Source of the DNA: Pseudomonadota bacterium
GTDB taxonomy: Bacteria; Desulfobacterota; Binatia; Binatales; Binataceae
Length of the DNA: 64,000 nt
NCBI GenBank assembly: GCA_021323945.1
Contig: JAJPKA010000014.1
Location: forward strand, 124,001-188,000
Reading direction: 5' to 3'
Each line of letters begins with the position of its first letter. The stretch's first letter is position 1. The position numbers and the translations under genes were made by a program. Under the pieces are notes generated by a model. The model saw only the letters and a program-made list of their open reading frames with translations, had not been told where the DNA came from and made no database searches. Positions 31,537 through 40,142 of this stretch are shown in pieces.

Positions 31537-31896
31537 ATGATCAAGCGTTTCGACACCCTTGAGGTAACGACGACGGACCTCGACGACGCGGCGGCGATTT
31601 ACCAAGGCAATTTTGACTTCCATGTTCAAAAGCACGGCGATGAGGCGACGATCGAGGTCGGGGACGCGCGGATCCGACTAAGGTCGGTTGTCACAGGGGC
31701 CGATTCGGAGATGAATGCTGGCGAAGGACTGGCGGCAATCTGGCTCGAAACGGACGATCTAGACTCCTTGGCGAATAAGATGAAGGCGGCGAAGCTTAAA
31801 GTGAGCGAGATTCGCGTGCAAGGTAATCGGCGAATCCTCACGGTGGATCCCGCGTCGGCTAACATGGTGCCGCTTTATATCTTTCAGCGGCTGTGA
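31537..31896 (+). CDS. VOC/glyoxalase superfamily protein
   Basis: FDTLEVTTTDLDDAAAIYQGNFDF...AIWLETDDLDSLANKMKAAKLKVSEI. Confidence 0.78.
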   Translation: MIKRFDTLEVTTTDLDDAAAIYQGNFDFHVQKHGDEATIEVGDARIRLRSVVTGADSEMNAGEGLAAIWLETDDLDSLANKMKAAKLKVSEIRVQGNRRILTVDPASANMVPLYIFQRL

Positions 31897-32658
31897 TGCC
31901 ACAGCTCGGCAGGCTAACTCGAAAGCGGCGCTGACCTCGGCCTGCAACCGTTTAGTCAACTCTCGGCGCGCGTTTGTCCCAAAACCTGAAGTCGCAATCG
32001 GTTGACCCAGCACCAGGCGGATTCGCCGTCTGGGAAGTGCAAATTTAGCACCCCGCGGCATTACGTCGCCGGTGCCACTGATCGCCATGGGCACGCACGG
32101 AAGCTTGGTTGCAATCGCCAGCCATGCGGCGCCGTGGTTGAAGTCGTGTATTCGGTTATCGTTGAACCGGTGTCCTTCAGCGAACACGCAGATGCTATAG
32201 CCCTGCTTCACGACAGCAATTGCACGACGAATCGCCTTTCCGCCGCTCGCTCTGTCAATCACAATGTTTTGTGACCGCTCCATCGTAAAACCGATGAGCG
32301 GCACCTTCTTGATCTCCCGCTTGGCTAAAAACCGCATCTCGCGCGGGATCAACAAAAAAACCGCAAGGATATCGAACAGGCTCTGATGGTTGGAGACGAG
32401 GATGAAGGATTCGAGATCTTTGAGATGCTCGAGGCCAACGACCTCTACCGACAGAGCAAAAGTCTTGAAGATACACCACGCCCACAATCTGAAGATGGGG
32501 CTGCACAGGTGCCCATTTGCAAATAAGCTAGCGAGAGCGGTCGGGCCGAGCAGAAGCGCTGTGTAAAGCAGGGAAAGCAGGGTGGCAACGATTCCCCATA
32601 AGCGCTCGAGTAAGGAAGGCGCGCGCGAATCTGGCCGATCTACCTCCCTTGACCCCAT
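31759..32658 (-). CDS. plsC: 1-acyl-sn-glycerol-3-phosphate acyltransferase (PlsC family)
   Basis: LVSNHQSLFDI (NHxxxxD motif), VFAEGHRF, GTGDVMPRG; C-terminus runs antisense into the VOC gene. Confidence 0.9.
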   Translation of the reverse strand: MGSREVDRPDSRAPSLLERLWGIVATLLSLLYTALLLGPTALASLFANGHLCSPIFRLWAWCIFKTFALSVEVVGLEHLKDLESFILVSNHQSLFDILAVFLLIPREMRFLAKREIKKVPLIGFTMERSQNIVIDRASGGKAIRRAIAVVKQGYSICVFAEGHRFNDNRIHDFNHGAAWLAIATKLPCVPMAISGTGDVMPRGAKFALPRRRIRLVLGQPIATSGFGTNARRELTKRLQAEVSAAFELACRAVASQPLKDIKRHHVSRRGIHREDSPITLHANLAHFKLRRLHLIRQGV

Positions 32659-32709
32659 AATTGCGCAATCAGTCGTATTGGGAAGGCTAATTGGGCGAAA
32701 TCGTATGAT

Positions 32710-33558
32710 CTATCCCGCCTGTTCGATTTTATAAGCGGAACCCTCCGAGCCAGCGATCTTGATTCGTTTCATCATCGGAACGGCCAGCGACGCCAGTGCG
32801 AGCAGCACCAAAATCCCTTGGGCGGCAAGGGTCTCGACCGTGGGATAAAATCCCAGCATAGGTAAGGCCGGAACATGGCTGACGAAGGTCGTGCTGATGA
32901 CGCCAGACTCCTGGAAGCTGGCAATTCCCTGACCGACGAAGACGACAGCCAAGGCATAGAGTAAAACCGAGGTAACAGTGAACACAGGTCCGATCGGAAC
33001 CAGGAAGGTGACCTTGCGCAGCCCTAGAAAAATAACGACTAGAGCCGCACCTCCAGCTATCAAGCCGACAACAATCGCGTGCCGCTCTGCAGTTTCGGTT
33101 GCGCCAGCCATCAGCGCTTGAAAAAACACGATGGTCTCGGCGCCCTCGCGCATCACTGCGACGAATGCGGTAAGGCCAAGCGCCAGTGACGGGCCGTCGC
33201 TGTGGCGAATGGCCTCGACTTGCGTGCCGATAAAGTTCTTCCATTGTCGCGCCTGGCTCTTCGACGTCATCCAGGAGCTGACGTAAAAAAGCGTCGCGAC
33301 CGCGAGTAGCTGAAAAATCCCTTCGAGTGTGTCGCTGGTATTATCGCCAAGTACGTGCTGAACCGCCCAAGCCAGTGCCGTGCTGCATAACAGTGCTATG
33401 AAAGCGCCGACATAGATGTCACGGGTACGCTTCTCATGCCCAGCCTGGCGAACGGCGGCAAGTAAGGTAACTATGACCAGGAGCGCTTCGAGACCTTCGC
33501 GGAGAAGAATTCCAGACGAATAGAGCAGATAGGGAATAGCTGTGCTAGTTGAAAACAT
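32710..33558 (-). CDS. FTR1 family high-affinity iron permease
   Basis: REGLEALLVIV (REXXE) and MREGAETIVFFQALMAGA; seven hydrophobic segments. Confidence 0.92.
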   Translation of the reverse strand: MFSTSTAIPYLLYSSGILLREGLEALLVIVTLLAAVRQAGHEKRTRDIYVGAFIALLCSTALAWAVQHVLGDNTSDTLEGIFQLLAVATLFYVSSWMTSKSQARQWKNFIGTQVEAIRHSDGPSLALGLTAFVAVMREGAETIVFFQALMAGATETAERHAIVVGLIAGGAALVVIFLGLRKVTFLVPIGPVFTVTSVLLYALAVVFVGQGIASFQESGVISTTFVSHVPALPMLGFYPTVETLAAQGILVLLALASLAVPMMKRIKIAGSEGSAYKIEQAG

Positions 33559-33579
33559 CAGCGCGGCTCGCCGAGACGA

Positions 33580-33600
33580 AATTGAGAATTATTCTCAATT
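33580..33600. promoter_or_regulatory. Fur-box-like operator upstream of FTR1 permease
   Basis: AATTGAGAAT-T-ATTCTCAATT, perfect palindrome, 22 bp upstream of the FTR1 start codon; core TGAGAATtATTCTCA fits the 7-1-7 Fur pattern. Confidence 0.82.
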
Positions 33601-33754
33601 CGACACTAGCCAACGGCATCGAATCTTGTCAACTGAAATTTCCAGCTGGAGCTGTCTCAACCGCCTTGTCGCTGCGAAAGCTCATGTGTACGCTCAAAAA
33701 TGCACGGACGATTAGGGCGCAGCCATATACGGCTTGGGGATCAGTGCCGTAGTT

Positions 33755-34114
33755 ATGCGTTGTAGCTATTGCCAGAGCCGGGCAGGGCTTCTACGCAAAG
33801 TCTGTTCCCGATGTGCTACGGTCGTTGAGATCGTTAAGCAATCGGCGGGTCGAATGGGTTGGACGGAATTGATCGATACGTTTGCCGCCGCCGGTCTGAG
33901 TAAAACCGAAGTTGATCGCGTTTTGGATGCTGAAATTGAAGCTGCTCCAACTCTGCGCGATTGGCTTACGTCGCATATGGCCAACGAGTTGATGAGGAGC
34001 CTTGGAATGCCTGGACGCCAGTCACCGGAAGATGTGCGCCGCGTCCGCCTTGGTTTGGCTTCCAGCGCACAAGGAACCTGGACCTCGGCTGACAAGCCCC
34101 CTAGAGGCAATTGA
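33755..34114 (+). CDS. Hypothetical protein with N-terminal CxxC-x13-CxxC zinc-ribbon-like motif
   Basis: MRCSYCQSRAGLLRKVCSRCATVVEIVKQSAGRMGWTELIDTFAAAGLSKTEVDRVLDAEIEAAPTLRDWLTSHMANELMRSLGMPG; ORF opens at 33734. Confidence 0.65.
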   Translation: MRCSYCQSRAGLLRKVCSRCATVVEIVKQSAGRMGWTELIDTFAAAGLSKTEVDRVLDAEIEAAPTLRDWLTSHMANELMRSLGMPGRQSPEDVRRVRLGLASSAQGTWTSADKPPRGN

Positions 34115-34212
34115 AGTGTGCGGAGACGGGGTAGCGTTCAGCCAAATTGCCGAATGGCTGCAGGTTCCGGACGAAGCGGGTTGAAAACCGTCAATAGATT
34201 GGGGAGTGTTGG

Positions 34213-35103
34213 ATGAGCCTGGAGACGCTGGGGATTATCGGTGCGGGGCAAATGGGGTCAGGTATTGCCCAAGTCGCCGCGCAAGCGGGACTCAAAGTCC
34301 TCCTCAACGACATTTCCGAGGAGATGATTAGTCGCGGGCGGCGAACTATCGAACGTAGCCTCGATCGTATGATCCAGCGCGGGCGCATCGAGCCCGACGA
34401 ACGCAACCAAATCCTGCGCCGAATCGAGGTTACCACCAATCTGAGCGATTTGGCCGTCACTGACTTTATTATCGAGGCGGTGGTCGAAGACGAAGACGCT
34501 AAAATCGCACTGTTTCAAAAGCTCGACCGTATTTGTCCCCAGGAGGTGATCTTCGCCTCCAATACCTCCTCGATTTCGATAACTCGTATGGGAGCGCGCA
34601 CCAGTCGCGCCGACCGCTTCATCGGGATGCACTTCATGAACCCGGTGCCGGCTATGCGACTGGTCGAAATTATCCGCGGTCTGGCGACCTCTCCCGAAAC
34701 CTACGATATCACTCGCCAGCTTGCTCAGCGGCTGGGGAAAGAGACGATGACCGCCGAGGATTTCCCAGGGTTTATCGTCAATCGCATCTTGCTCCCAATG
34801 CTGAACGAAGCGATTTACACGCTTTATGAAGGTGTCGGTGGCGTGCGCGATATCGACATGGCGATGAGGCTTGGTACCAATCAACCCATGGGACCGCTCG
34901 AATTGGCTGACCTGATTGGACTCGACACCTGTCTGGCAATCATGGAGGTGATGCACCGGGTCTTCGGTGATGACAAGTATCGACCATGTCCCTTGCTTAA
35001 AAAATATGTCGACGCGGGCTACCTCGGGCGTAAAGTAGGGCGGGGCTTTTATAAGTACGACTCTCAAGGGAATCCAATCCCGCCAGCGGCCGCGGCGAGA
35101 TAG
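34213..35103 (+). CDS. hbd: 3-hydroxybutyryl-CoA dehydrogenase
   Basis: GIIGAGQMGSGIAQVAAQAG; FIGMHFMNPVPAMRLVEII; FPGFIVNRILLPMLNEAI; GRKVGRGFYKYD. Confidence 0.95.
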   Translation: MSLETLGIIGAGQMGSGIAQVAAQAGLKVLLNDISEEMISRGRRTIERSLDRMIQRGRIEPDERNQILRRIEVTTNLSDLAVTDFIIEAVVEDEDAKIALFQKLDRICPQEVIFASNTSSISITRMGARTSRADRFIGMHFMNPVPAMRLVEIIRGLATSPETYDITRQLAQRLGKETMTAEDFPGFIVNRILLPMLNEAIYTLYEGVGGVRDIDMAMRLGTNQPMGPLELADLIGLDTCLAIMEVMHRVFGDDKYRPCPLLKKYVDAGYLGRKVGRGFYKYDSQGNPIPPAAAAR

Positions 35104-35189
35104 AAAGGAAATCGCGAGTCGTCGAGGGGCATGTCGGGTCGTCCGGCGCGATTGATGAACGCGTAAGGCTGAACAGGGAGATTTGCACG

Positions 35190-35423
35190 ATGCCCGTAAA
35201 GGCTTTCATCCTGATTGATACTTCGCCCGGGAAAGCACGCGAAGTTGCGCAAAAGCTTCGGCAGGTGCCAGGCGTCTCCGCCGCTCACGCGGTAACCGGT
35301 CCGCACGATATAATCGCCATAGCAGAAGCGAGCGACGTTTCTTCCCTGGGTGCACTGGTCGTGCAAAAGATTCAAAGTATTGTGGGTGTAAGCCGCAGCC
35401 TCACATCAATCGTTGCGGATTGA
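35190..35423 (+). CDS. Stand-alone Lrp/AsnC ligand-binding (RAM) domain protein
   Basis: MPVKAFILIDTSPGKAREVAQKLRQVPGVSAAHAVTGPHDIIAIAEASDVSSLGALVVQKIQSIVGVSRSLTSIVAD. Confidence 0.88.
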   Translation: MPVKAFILIDTSPGKAREVAQKLRQVPGVSAAHAVTGPHDIIAIAEASDVSSLGALVVQKIQSIVGVSRSLTSIVAD

Positions 35424-35484
35424 CAGAAGGGATTCGCCGATGCCGAGTGACCGAGCCGTAATGGCACAGAAGTTGTTCAACATT

Positions 35485-35650
35485 GAGAGGTACAACCTCT
35501 CCCGACTGTCTGGTCGGGTGCTCGGGGAACGATGCGCGCTCAGAGCGGAGCGTGCCCCCACCTGGATGGGGCGCAGGAGGTGAGGCCAAACATTGGACGC
35601 AGCTTCAAAAGGCGCTCAGAAAGGCCGCGTCAGCGCCCCAAATTCTTTTT
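35485..35650 (+). ncRNA. Candidate uncharacterised structured RNA / leader upstream of greA
   Basis: Serial hairpins: GAGAGGT-ACA-ACCTCTC; CCGAC-TGTCTG-GTCGG; GGGG(aacgat)GCGCGCTC-agagcg-GAGCGTGCCCCC; alternative CCCCA-cctgga-TGGGG; terminal GGCGCT...AGCGCC followed by TTTTT. Confidence 0.4.
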
Positions 35651-35683
35651 AAGCAAGTTCGTGTTCTTTAGGAAGTGATATTC

Positions 35684-36184
35684 ATGGCTGAGTTACCTGT
35701 AGTTACACGGCTGCGCAAAGAGATGGACACGCTAAAGCGTGAACTGACGGTGGACTTGCCAAAAGAGCTGGAACGGGCTCGTGCCCACGGTGACCTCTCG
35801 GAAAATGCAGAATGGGCAATGGCAAAGCAGCGCCAGGAGTTCCTGCGCGTACGACTGTCGAACCTCGAGGCACGCATCGCGGAGCTTTCGATGATTAATC
35901 TGGAATCGATTCCGCGCGACACGGTAGGTCTGGGCAGCAAGGTCGAACTCGAGGACCTCGACGAAGGTGGCGTGGTTGAGTACGAGATTGTAGTGCCCGA
36001 AGAAGTGGATGGCAGTCAAAACAAAATCTCTCTCTCCTCGCCGTTGGGCCGTGCCTTGATTGGAAAGTCGCGTGACGATGACATTGAAGTGCAGACCCCC
36101 CGCGGCAAGCGTTCTTACCTCGTTCGCCGTTTGACAACTCTGCACGAATTGATGGCTGCGGAAAATGGCCAGCGCCAGGACTGA
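35684..36184 (+). CDS. greA: Transcription elongation factor GreA
   Basis: MAELPVVTRLRKEMDTLKRELTVDLPKELERARAHGDLSENAEWAMAKQRQEFLRVRLSNLEARIAEL...; ORF opens at 35675. Confidence 0.93.
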   Translation: MAELPVVTRLRKEMDTLKRELTVDLPKELERARAHGDLSENAEWAMAKQRQEFLRVRLSNLEARIAELSMINLESIPRDTVGLGSKVELEDLDEGGVVEYEIVVPEEVDGSQNKISLSSPLGRALIGKSRDDDIEVQTPRGKRSYLVRRLTTLHELMAAENGQRQD

Positions 36185-36231
36185 TTCGGTCAGGCAGGCC
36201 CTCGCCGAAGGAAACCTGACCGTCGCGCCGT

Positions 36232-37941
36232 TTATCGGCGTCGCAGGCGTAGTTCTTCGAGCGGACGCGTATTGAGGATGTCTGCAGCTGCGAGCCATCC
36301 ACGGCGGGCCTGGCTGATGCCGTAGTGCAGCAGGCTGAAGCCGCGTGTCGAATGCGCGTCACTCGACACGACAAGCCGGACTCCTGCGTGCTTCGCCGCC
36401 AGGCATGCCGTGTCGTTTAGGTCGAGGCGCTCGGGCTGCGAGTTAACCTCTAACGCGCAGCCTTCTTCCCGAGCCACGTGCATGATCTCGCTCGCCTCGA
36501 AACTGCTCGGTACGCGATGGCCGAGGATTCGGCCGGTCGGATGGCCGATCACGTCGACATTCCGATTGCGGATCGCGCGCACCATTCGACGCGTCATCTC
36601 GCCTGTCTCCATATCGAGCTTCGAATGGACAGATGCCACTACCCAATCCAGCTCTCGCAGGACTTCATCGGGCAAATCCAGCGAGCCATCTTCGAGAATG
36701 TCAACCTCGATCCCACGCAGGATCCTGAGGCCGTTTAGACGAGCTGTCACCGCTTCGATCTCGCGCCATTGCTCGCGCAGGCGAGCCGGATCCAAACCGT
36801 GAACCATGGCGAGACGTTGAGAATGGTCAGTCACGGCGAAGTACTCGAGGCCAGCAGCCTCAGCGGCTTTTGCCATTTCTTCAATCGAAGCCCGCCCGTC
36901 AGTCCAATCGGAATGGGTGTGGAGGTCGCCACGCAAGTCTGCGACCTCAACCAGTTCCGGCAAATTGCCGGCGCGGGCGGCATCTATCTCACCACGATCC
37001 TCGCGTAATTCCGGTGGAACCCATGATAAGCCCAGGCGATTGTAAACTTCCTCTTCTTCGCGCCCCGCAATCGCTTCGCCGCCCCGATAGAGTCCATATT
37101 CGTTAAGCAACAACCCTTGGCTCTGGGCGATCCGTCGCAAATGAATACAATGGGCCTGGGAACCGGTGAAATACACTAACGCGGCACCCCAACTTGACTC
37201 AGGTACCACTCTAAGGTCGACTTGGAACCCGCTATTCAAAACGGCGCTTGCGCGAGTATCGCCGGAGCCTAAAGCCTTGATCACCGCAGGACAGCAAAAA
37301 AAGCGTTCAATGACAGCCTGTGGATTGTCGGAGGCTGCGAGAACATCCAAGTCACCGACCGTTTCGCGACGTCGCCGGAAACTGCCAGCTATTTCGAGTC
37401 GCACGACGGCAGGGCAAGCGCGCATATGATCGACCACAGCTTCGGCGATCGTCGACGCTTCGGCATAGGTAATGCGGTTGCGCTGGCCTGAGCCCGGCTC
37501 GTGCAAAAGTGCTTCGAGCAGGCGCTGCTCGATTTTCGGACCGAAGCCACGGATAGTACGGAGTTGTCCTGCTTCGATCGCCCGTCTCAAGTCATCCCGA
37601 TCGCGCACCTTAAGGCGGTCGGCGAGCAGCTTTATTCGTCGAGGCCCCAGTGCCGGCAAGTTCTTTAGTTCCAACAGGCCTCTCGGAAAGTTGCGCATCA
37701 GCTCGATCCGGAGCGGGAGATCGCCAGTCTCGATGATAGTTGCCAACTTATCGGCCAGATCGCTGCCGAAACCGGGTATTTCCCTGAGACGCTCGCGCGG
37801 CAACTCCGATAAGGGCACGGGAAAATCGTTCACCGTACGAGCTGCGTTGCGATAGGCTCGAACCCGGAAGAAATTTTCGCCCGCGAGCTCGAGCATATCA
37901 GCGACATCATCGAAAATTCGTGCGATTTGTTCGTTACGCAT
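36232..37941 (-). CDS. polX: Family X DNA polymerase with C-terminal PHP domain
   Basis: MRNEQIARIFDDVADMLELAGENFFRVRAYRNAARTV; HhH GFGSDLADKL; GDLDVLAAS; PHP motifs DLHTHSDWTDG and AVTDHSQRL. Confidence 0.95.
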   Translation of the reverse strand: MRNEQIARIFDDVADMLELAGENFFRVRAYRNAARTVNDFPVPLSELPRERLREIPGFGSDLADKLATIIETGDLPLRIELMRNFPRGLLELKNLPALGPRRIKLLADRLKVRDRDDLRRAIEAGQLRTIRGFGPKIEQRLLEALLHEPGSGQRNRITYAEASTIAEAVVDHMRACPAVVRLEIAGSFRRRRETVGDLDVLAASDNPQAVIERFFCCPAVIKALGSGDTRASAVLNSGFQVDLRVVPESSWGAALVYFTGSQAHCIHLRRIAQSQGLLLNEYGLYRGGEAIAGREEEEVYNRLGLSWVPPELREDRGEIDAARAGNLPELVEVADLRGDLHTHSDWTDGRASIEEMAKAAEAAGLEYFAVTDHSQRLAMVHGLDPARLREQWREIEAVTARLNGLRILRGIEVDILEDGSLDLPDEVLRELDWVVASVHSKLDMETGEMTRRMVRAIRNRNVDVIGHPTGRILGHRVPSSFEASEIMHVAREEGCALEVNSQPERLDLNDTACLAAKHAGVRLVVSSDAHSTRGFSLLHYGISQARRGWLAAADILNTRPLEELRLRRR

Positions 37942-38013
37942 GTCAACGCCGATGAAATGGCTCAGCGCGAGACTGCGCCGACATCAGGTACTCTCTCACA
38001 ATGTTAGCCGGAA

Positions 38014-38706
38014 GTGTTAAAGATCGTAGAGTGGGTTAGAGCAGAAATGGGAAAGCCGTCTGGATTCATTCAAACTATCTGGAGCTGGCCGCGGCTGACA
38101 GCCGGGGTCATAATCGCCTTAGCTGTCGCGGCAAACGCGTGTAACAGTAACACTAGCACGGCGAGAGCTCCGGCGACTGGCGATGGCGACTGTTTTCTTA
38201 ATGTCAAGCTGACCGACCAGCATGGTCGGCCCTTCTCCCTGGCCTCGCTTCGCGGACGCGCGGTGCTCTTCGACTTCTTCTATACGACGTGTCCCGGACC
38301 ATGCCTGGTACTGACCGCGAGGATGCGTTCGATAGCGGAGAGGCTGGACGGAAGCCTGGGCGCTAAAATCGCTTTCGTGTCGGTTACGGTTGACCCTGAA
38401 GTTGACACCCCACAGCGCTTGCTCGCCTACGCACGTGAACAACGAGCTGAGCGTAAGGGGTGGATATTCTTGACTGGAGCACCGGGCGAGATCGACCGGC
38501 TCATGAGGTGTTTCAGGCTCATCCGTCGGCACGAACCTGACGGCTCGGTCGACCATGTCCTAGAATTCTTTCTCGTCGGACCCGATGGTCGACTCCGCTA
38601 TCAATATCTCGCCTCGCAGGTCAATTCGGAAAGGATCGCAGATGACCTGGAACGAGCCGCCGGCTGGGGTTTAGCGCGGAATGAGAAGGCGACCGCTGCT
38701 GACTAG
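38014..38706 (+). CDS. SCO1/SenC family protein
   Basis: KLTDQHGRPFSLASLRGRAVLFDFFYTTCPGPCLVLTARM (CxxxC); VSVTVDPEVDTPQRLLAYA. Confidence 0.9.
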   Translation: MLKIVEWVRAEMGKPSGFIQTIWSWPRLTAGVIIALAVAANACNSNTSTARAPATGDGDCFLNVKLTDQHGRPFSLASLRGRAVLFDFFYTTCPGPCLVLTARMRSIAERLDGSLGAKIAFVSVTVDPEVDTPQRLLAYAREQRAERKGWIFLTGAPGEIDRLMRCFRLIRRHEPDGSVDHVLEFFLVGPDGRLRYQYLASQVNSERIADDLERAAGWGLARNEKATAAD

Positions 38707-38789
38707 CTTGTTGATCGCTGTCTTGGAGTGTGCCGACTCAGTCGGGTGAATCGACGCCTAGCCCGCCAACCCCGGCCTACGCCATTAAG

Positions 38790-39260
38790 CTACTTACGCT
38801 TTGACTTGCGACCCTTGGCTGATGCAAGCGCCGTACGTCGGTGTGCAGCAGCGGTTCGCGCTTGACGAGAAAGGGCCTGATGCGAGCCAGCTTGGCGGCT
38901 TTCACGCTTAAGCGCCTTTTTGATCGCAGTTGATCTCTTTGACGATGGCGGGTGGGGGTGTTTGGCGGCTTCGCTGTCGCGCTCGGCCTTTCGGCTAGTC
39001 GCAGCCGAGGTCCGAGCAGGATCTGGCGGCGGCAACTTTATGCCCGCGCGACGCGCCTTTGACAACCCAATCGCTATCGCTTGCTTGGCGGAACGCGCCC
39101 CATGTTTACCTTTACGAAGGTGCTCAATTTCTTCACGAACGAACTCACCAGCCTGGGTTGTCGGCGCTTTACCTTTGGTCGCATCCTTGCGGGCGCGGCG
39201 TAACGTCTCTCGCTCGGGCATTTGTTTGCTCCTTGTCCGGATCAACGATTTTTTAGGCAC
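38790..39260 (-). CDS. Highly basic Lys/Arg/Ala/Ser-rich protein with DUF6496-like motif
   Basis: MPERETLRRARKDATKGKAPTTQAGEFVREEIEHLRKGKHGARSAKQAIAIGLSKARRAGIKLPPP...; C-terminal KGRKSKRK. Confidence 0.75.
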   Translation of the reverse strand: MPKKSLIRTRSKQMPERETLRRARKDATKGKAPTTQAGEFVREEIEHLRKGKHGARSAKQAIAIGLSKARRAGIKLPPPDPARTSAATSRKAERDSEAAKHPHPPSSKRSTAIKKALKRESRQAGSHQALSRQARTAAAHRRTALASAKGRKSKRK

Positions 39261-39347
39261 CGGACGCAGTGATGAACTGCTCCTGGTGGAGCGACTCTAA
39301 TAGAGAAAGTGCAAACTCGATACCATAAATGGCTGCTCTGATTACGA

Positions 39348-40007
39348 TCAACGGACGTTTGAGCCAGAATTTAAAACGCACGCCCGTCGATAATCTTCGG
39401 GCGTGTTGACGTTTAGAAAGCTCCGAAGGTCGGAATCAAATCGCCGCAATTCGGCTTCTTCAGGCCTGTAAGCCGTTAGTGCCGCGGTTATCAGAGTGAG
39501 ACGACGTTCACCTGATGCCAGCTTCGCTTGGATTAGTGGGCCAGCAGCCGTCCGATAGAAGGCCAAAAGAGGCTGAGGCAAGCCGCCGACAGTCGGGATA
39601 ACGGCATCGAAGTCTTTCAACATCTCGTATAGACCCCGCACAAGTTCCATCTGAAGTAACGGCACGTCGCAGGAGCACACGAAAGCCGCGTCGCTTTGTA
39701 TCGCAGCAAGGCCACGCACGATTGCCACTGCGGCTCCCTCGTGAGGTCGTTCGTCGCGCAACAATCGGACCAAGGGCATGTTTCGCACGAGCGACTCGAT
39801 TGCAAAATTTTCAGACCGAGCCGGTGCCCCAATCAGGAGGATTTCATCAAAAGCAGTGGCGAGTTCACCGACGATGTTCTCCAGAATGGTGGCTGTGCCA
39901 AACCTCAAGGTCGCCTTGGGCTTGCCCATTCGGCGGCTTCGACCTCCGGCCAAAACAATCGCGCTAGCCCGGATCAAAGGCTGTTTGACGGATGACGCAG
40001 GACTCAC
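39348..40007 (-). CDS. mobA: Molybdenum cofactor guanylyltransferase
   Basis: AIVLAGGRSRRMGKPKATLRFG; FVCSCDVPLLQ. Confidence 0.9.
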   Translation of the reverse strand: MSPASSVKQPLIRASAIVLAGGRSRRMGKPKATLRFGTATILENIVGELATAFDEILLIGAPARSENFAIESLVRNMPLVRLLRDERPHEGAAVAIVRGLAAIQSDAAFVCSCDVPLLQMELVRGLYEMLKDFDAVIPTVGGLPQPLLAFYRTAAGPLIQAKLASGERRLTLITAALTAYRPEEAELRRFDSDLRSFLNVNTPEDYRRACVLNSGSNVR

Positions 40008-40142
40008 GAGCTCAACCGTCCCTAATGTGGCTCAGCCGGCTATCTTTGTAAGCCTAAGAAACATCTCGCATGTTTCCGCTCTTCAAGGAATATTGGGAGC
40101 CATGCGACCTCTCGACTTTGTGGCGATTCGCATGAGGCCGGT

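Noticed and set aside
34258-35067. 269-aa minus-strand ORF
   Set aside because: Antisense to hbd; no recognisable motifs.
35483-35671. 62-aa ORF upstream of greA
   Set aside because: Composition is driven by the GC-rich hairpins; structured-RNA interpretation fits better.
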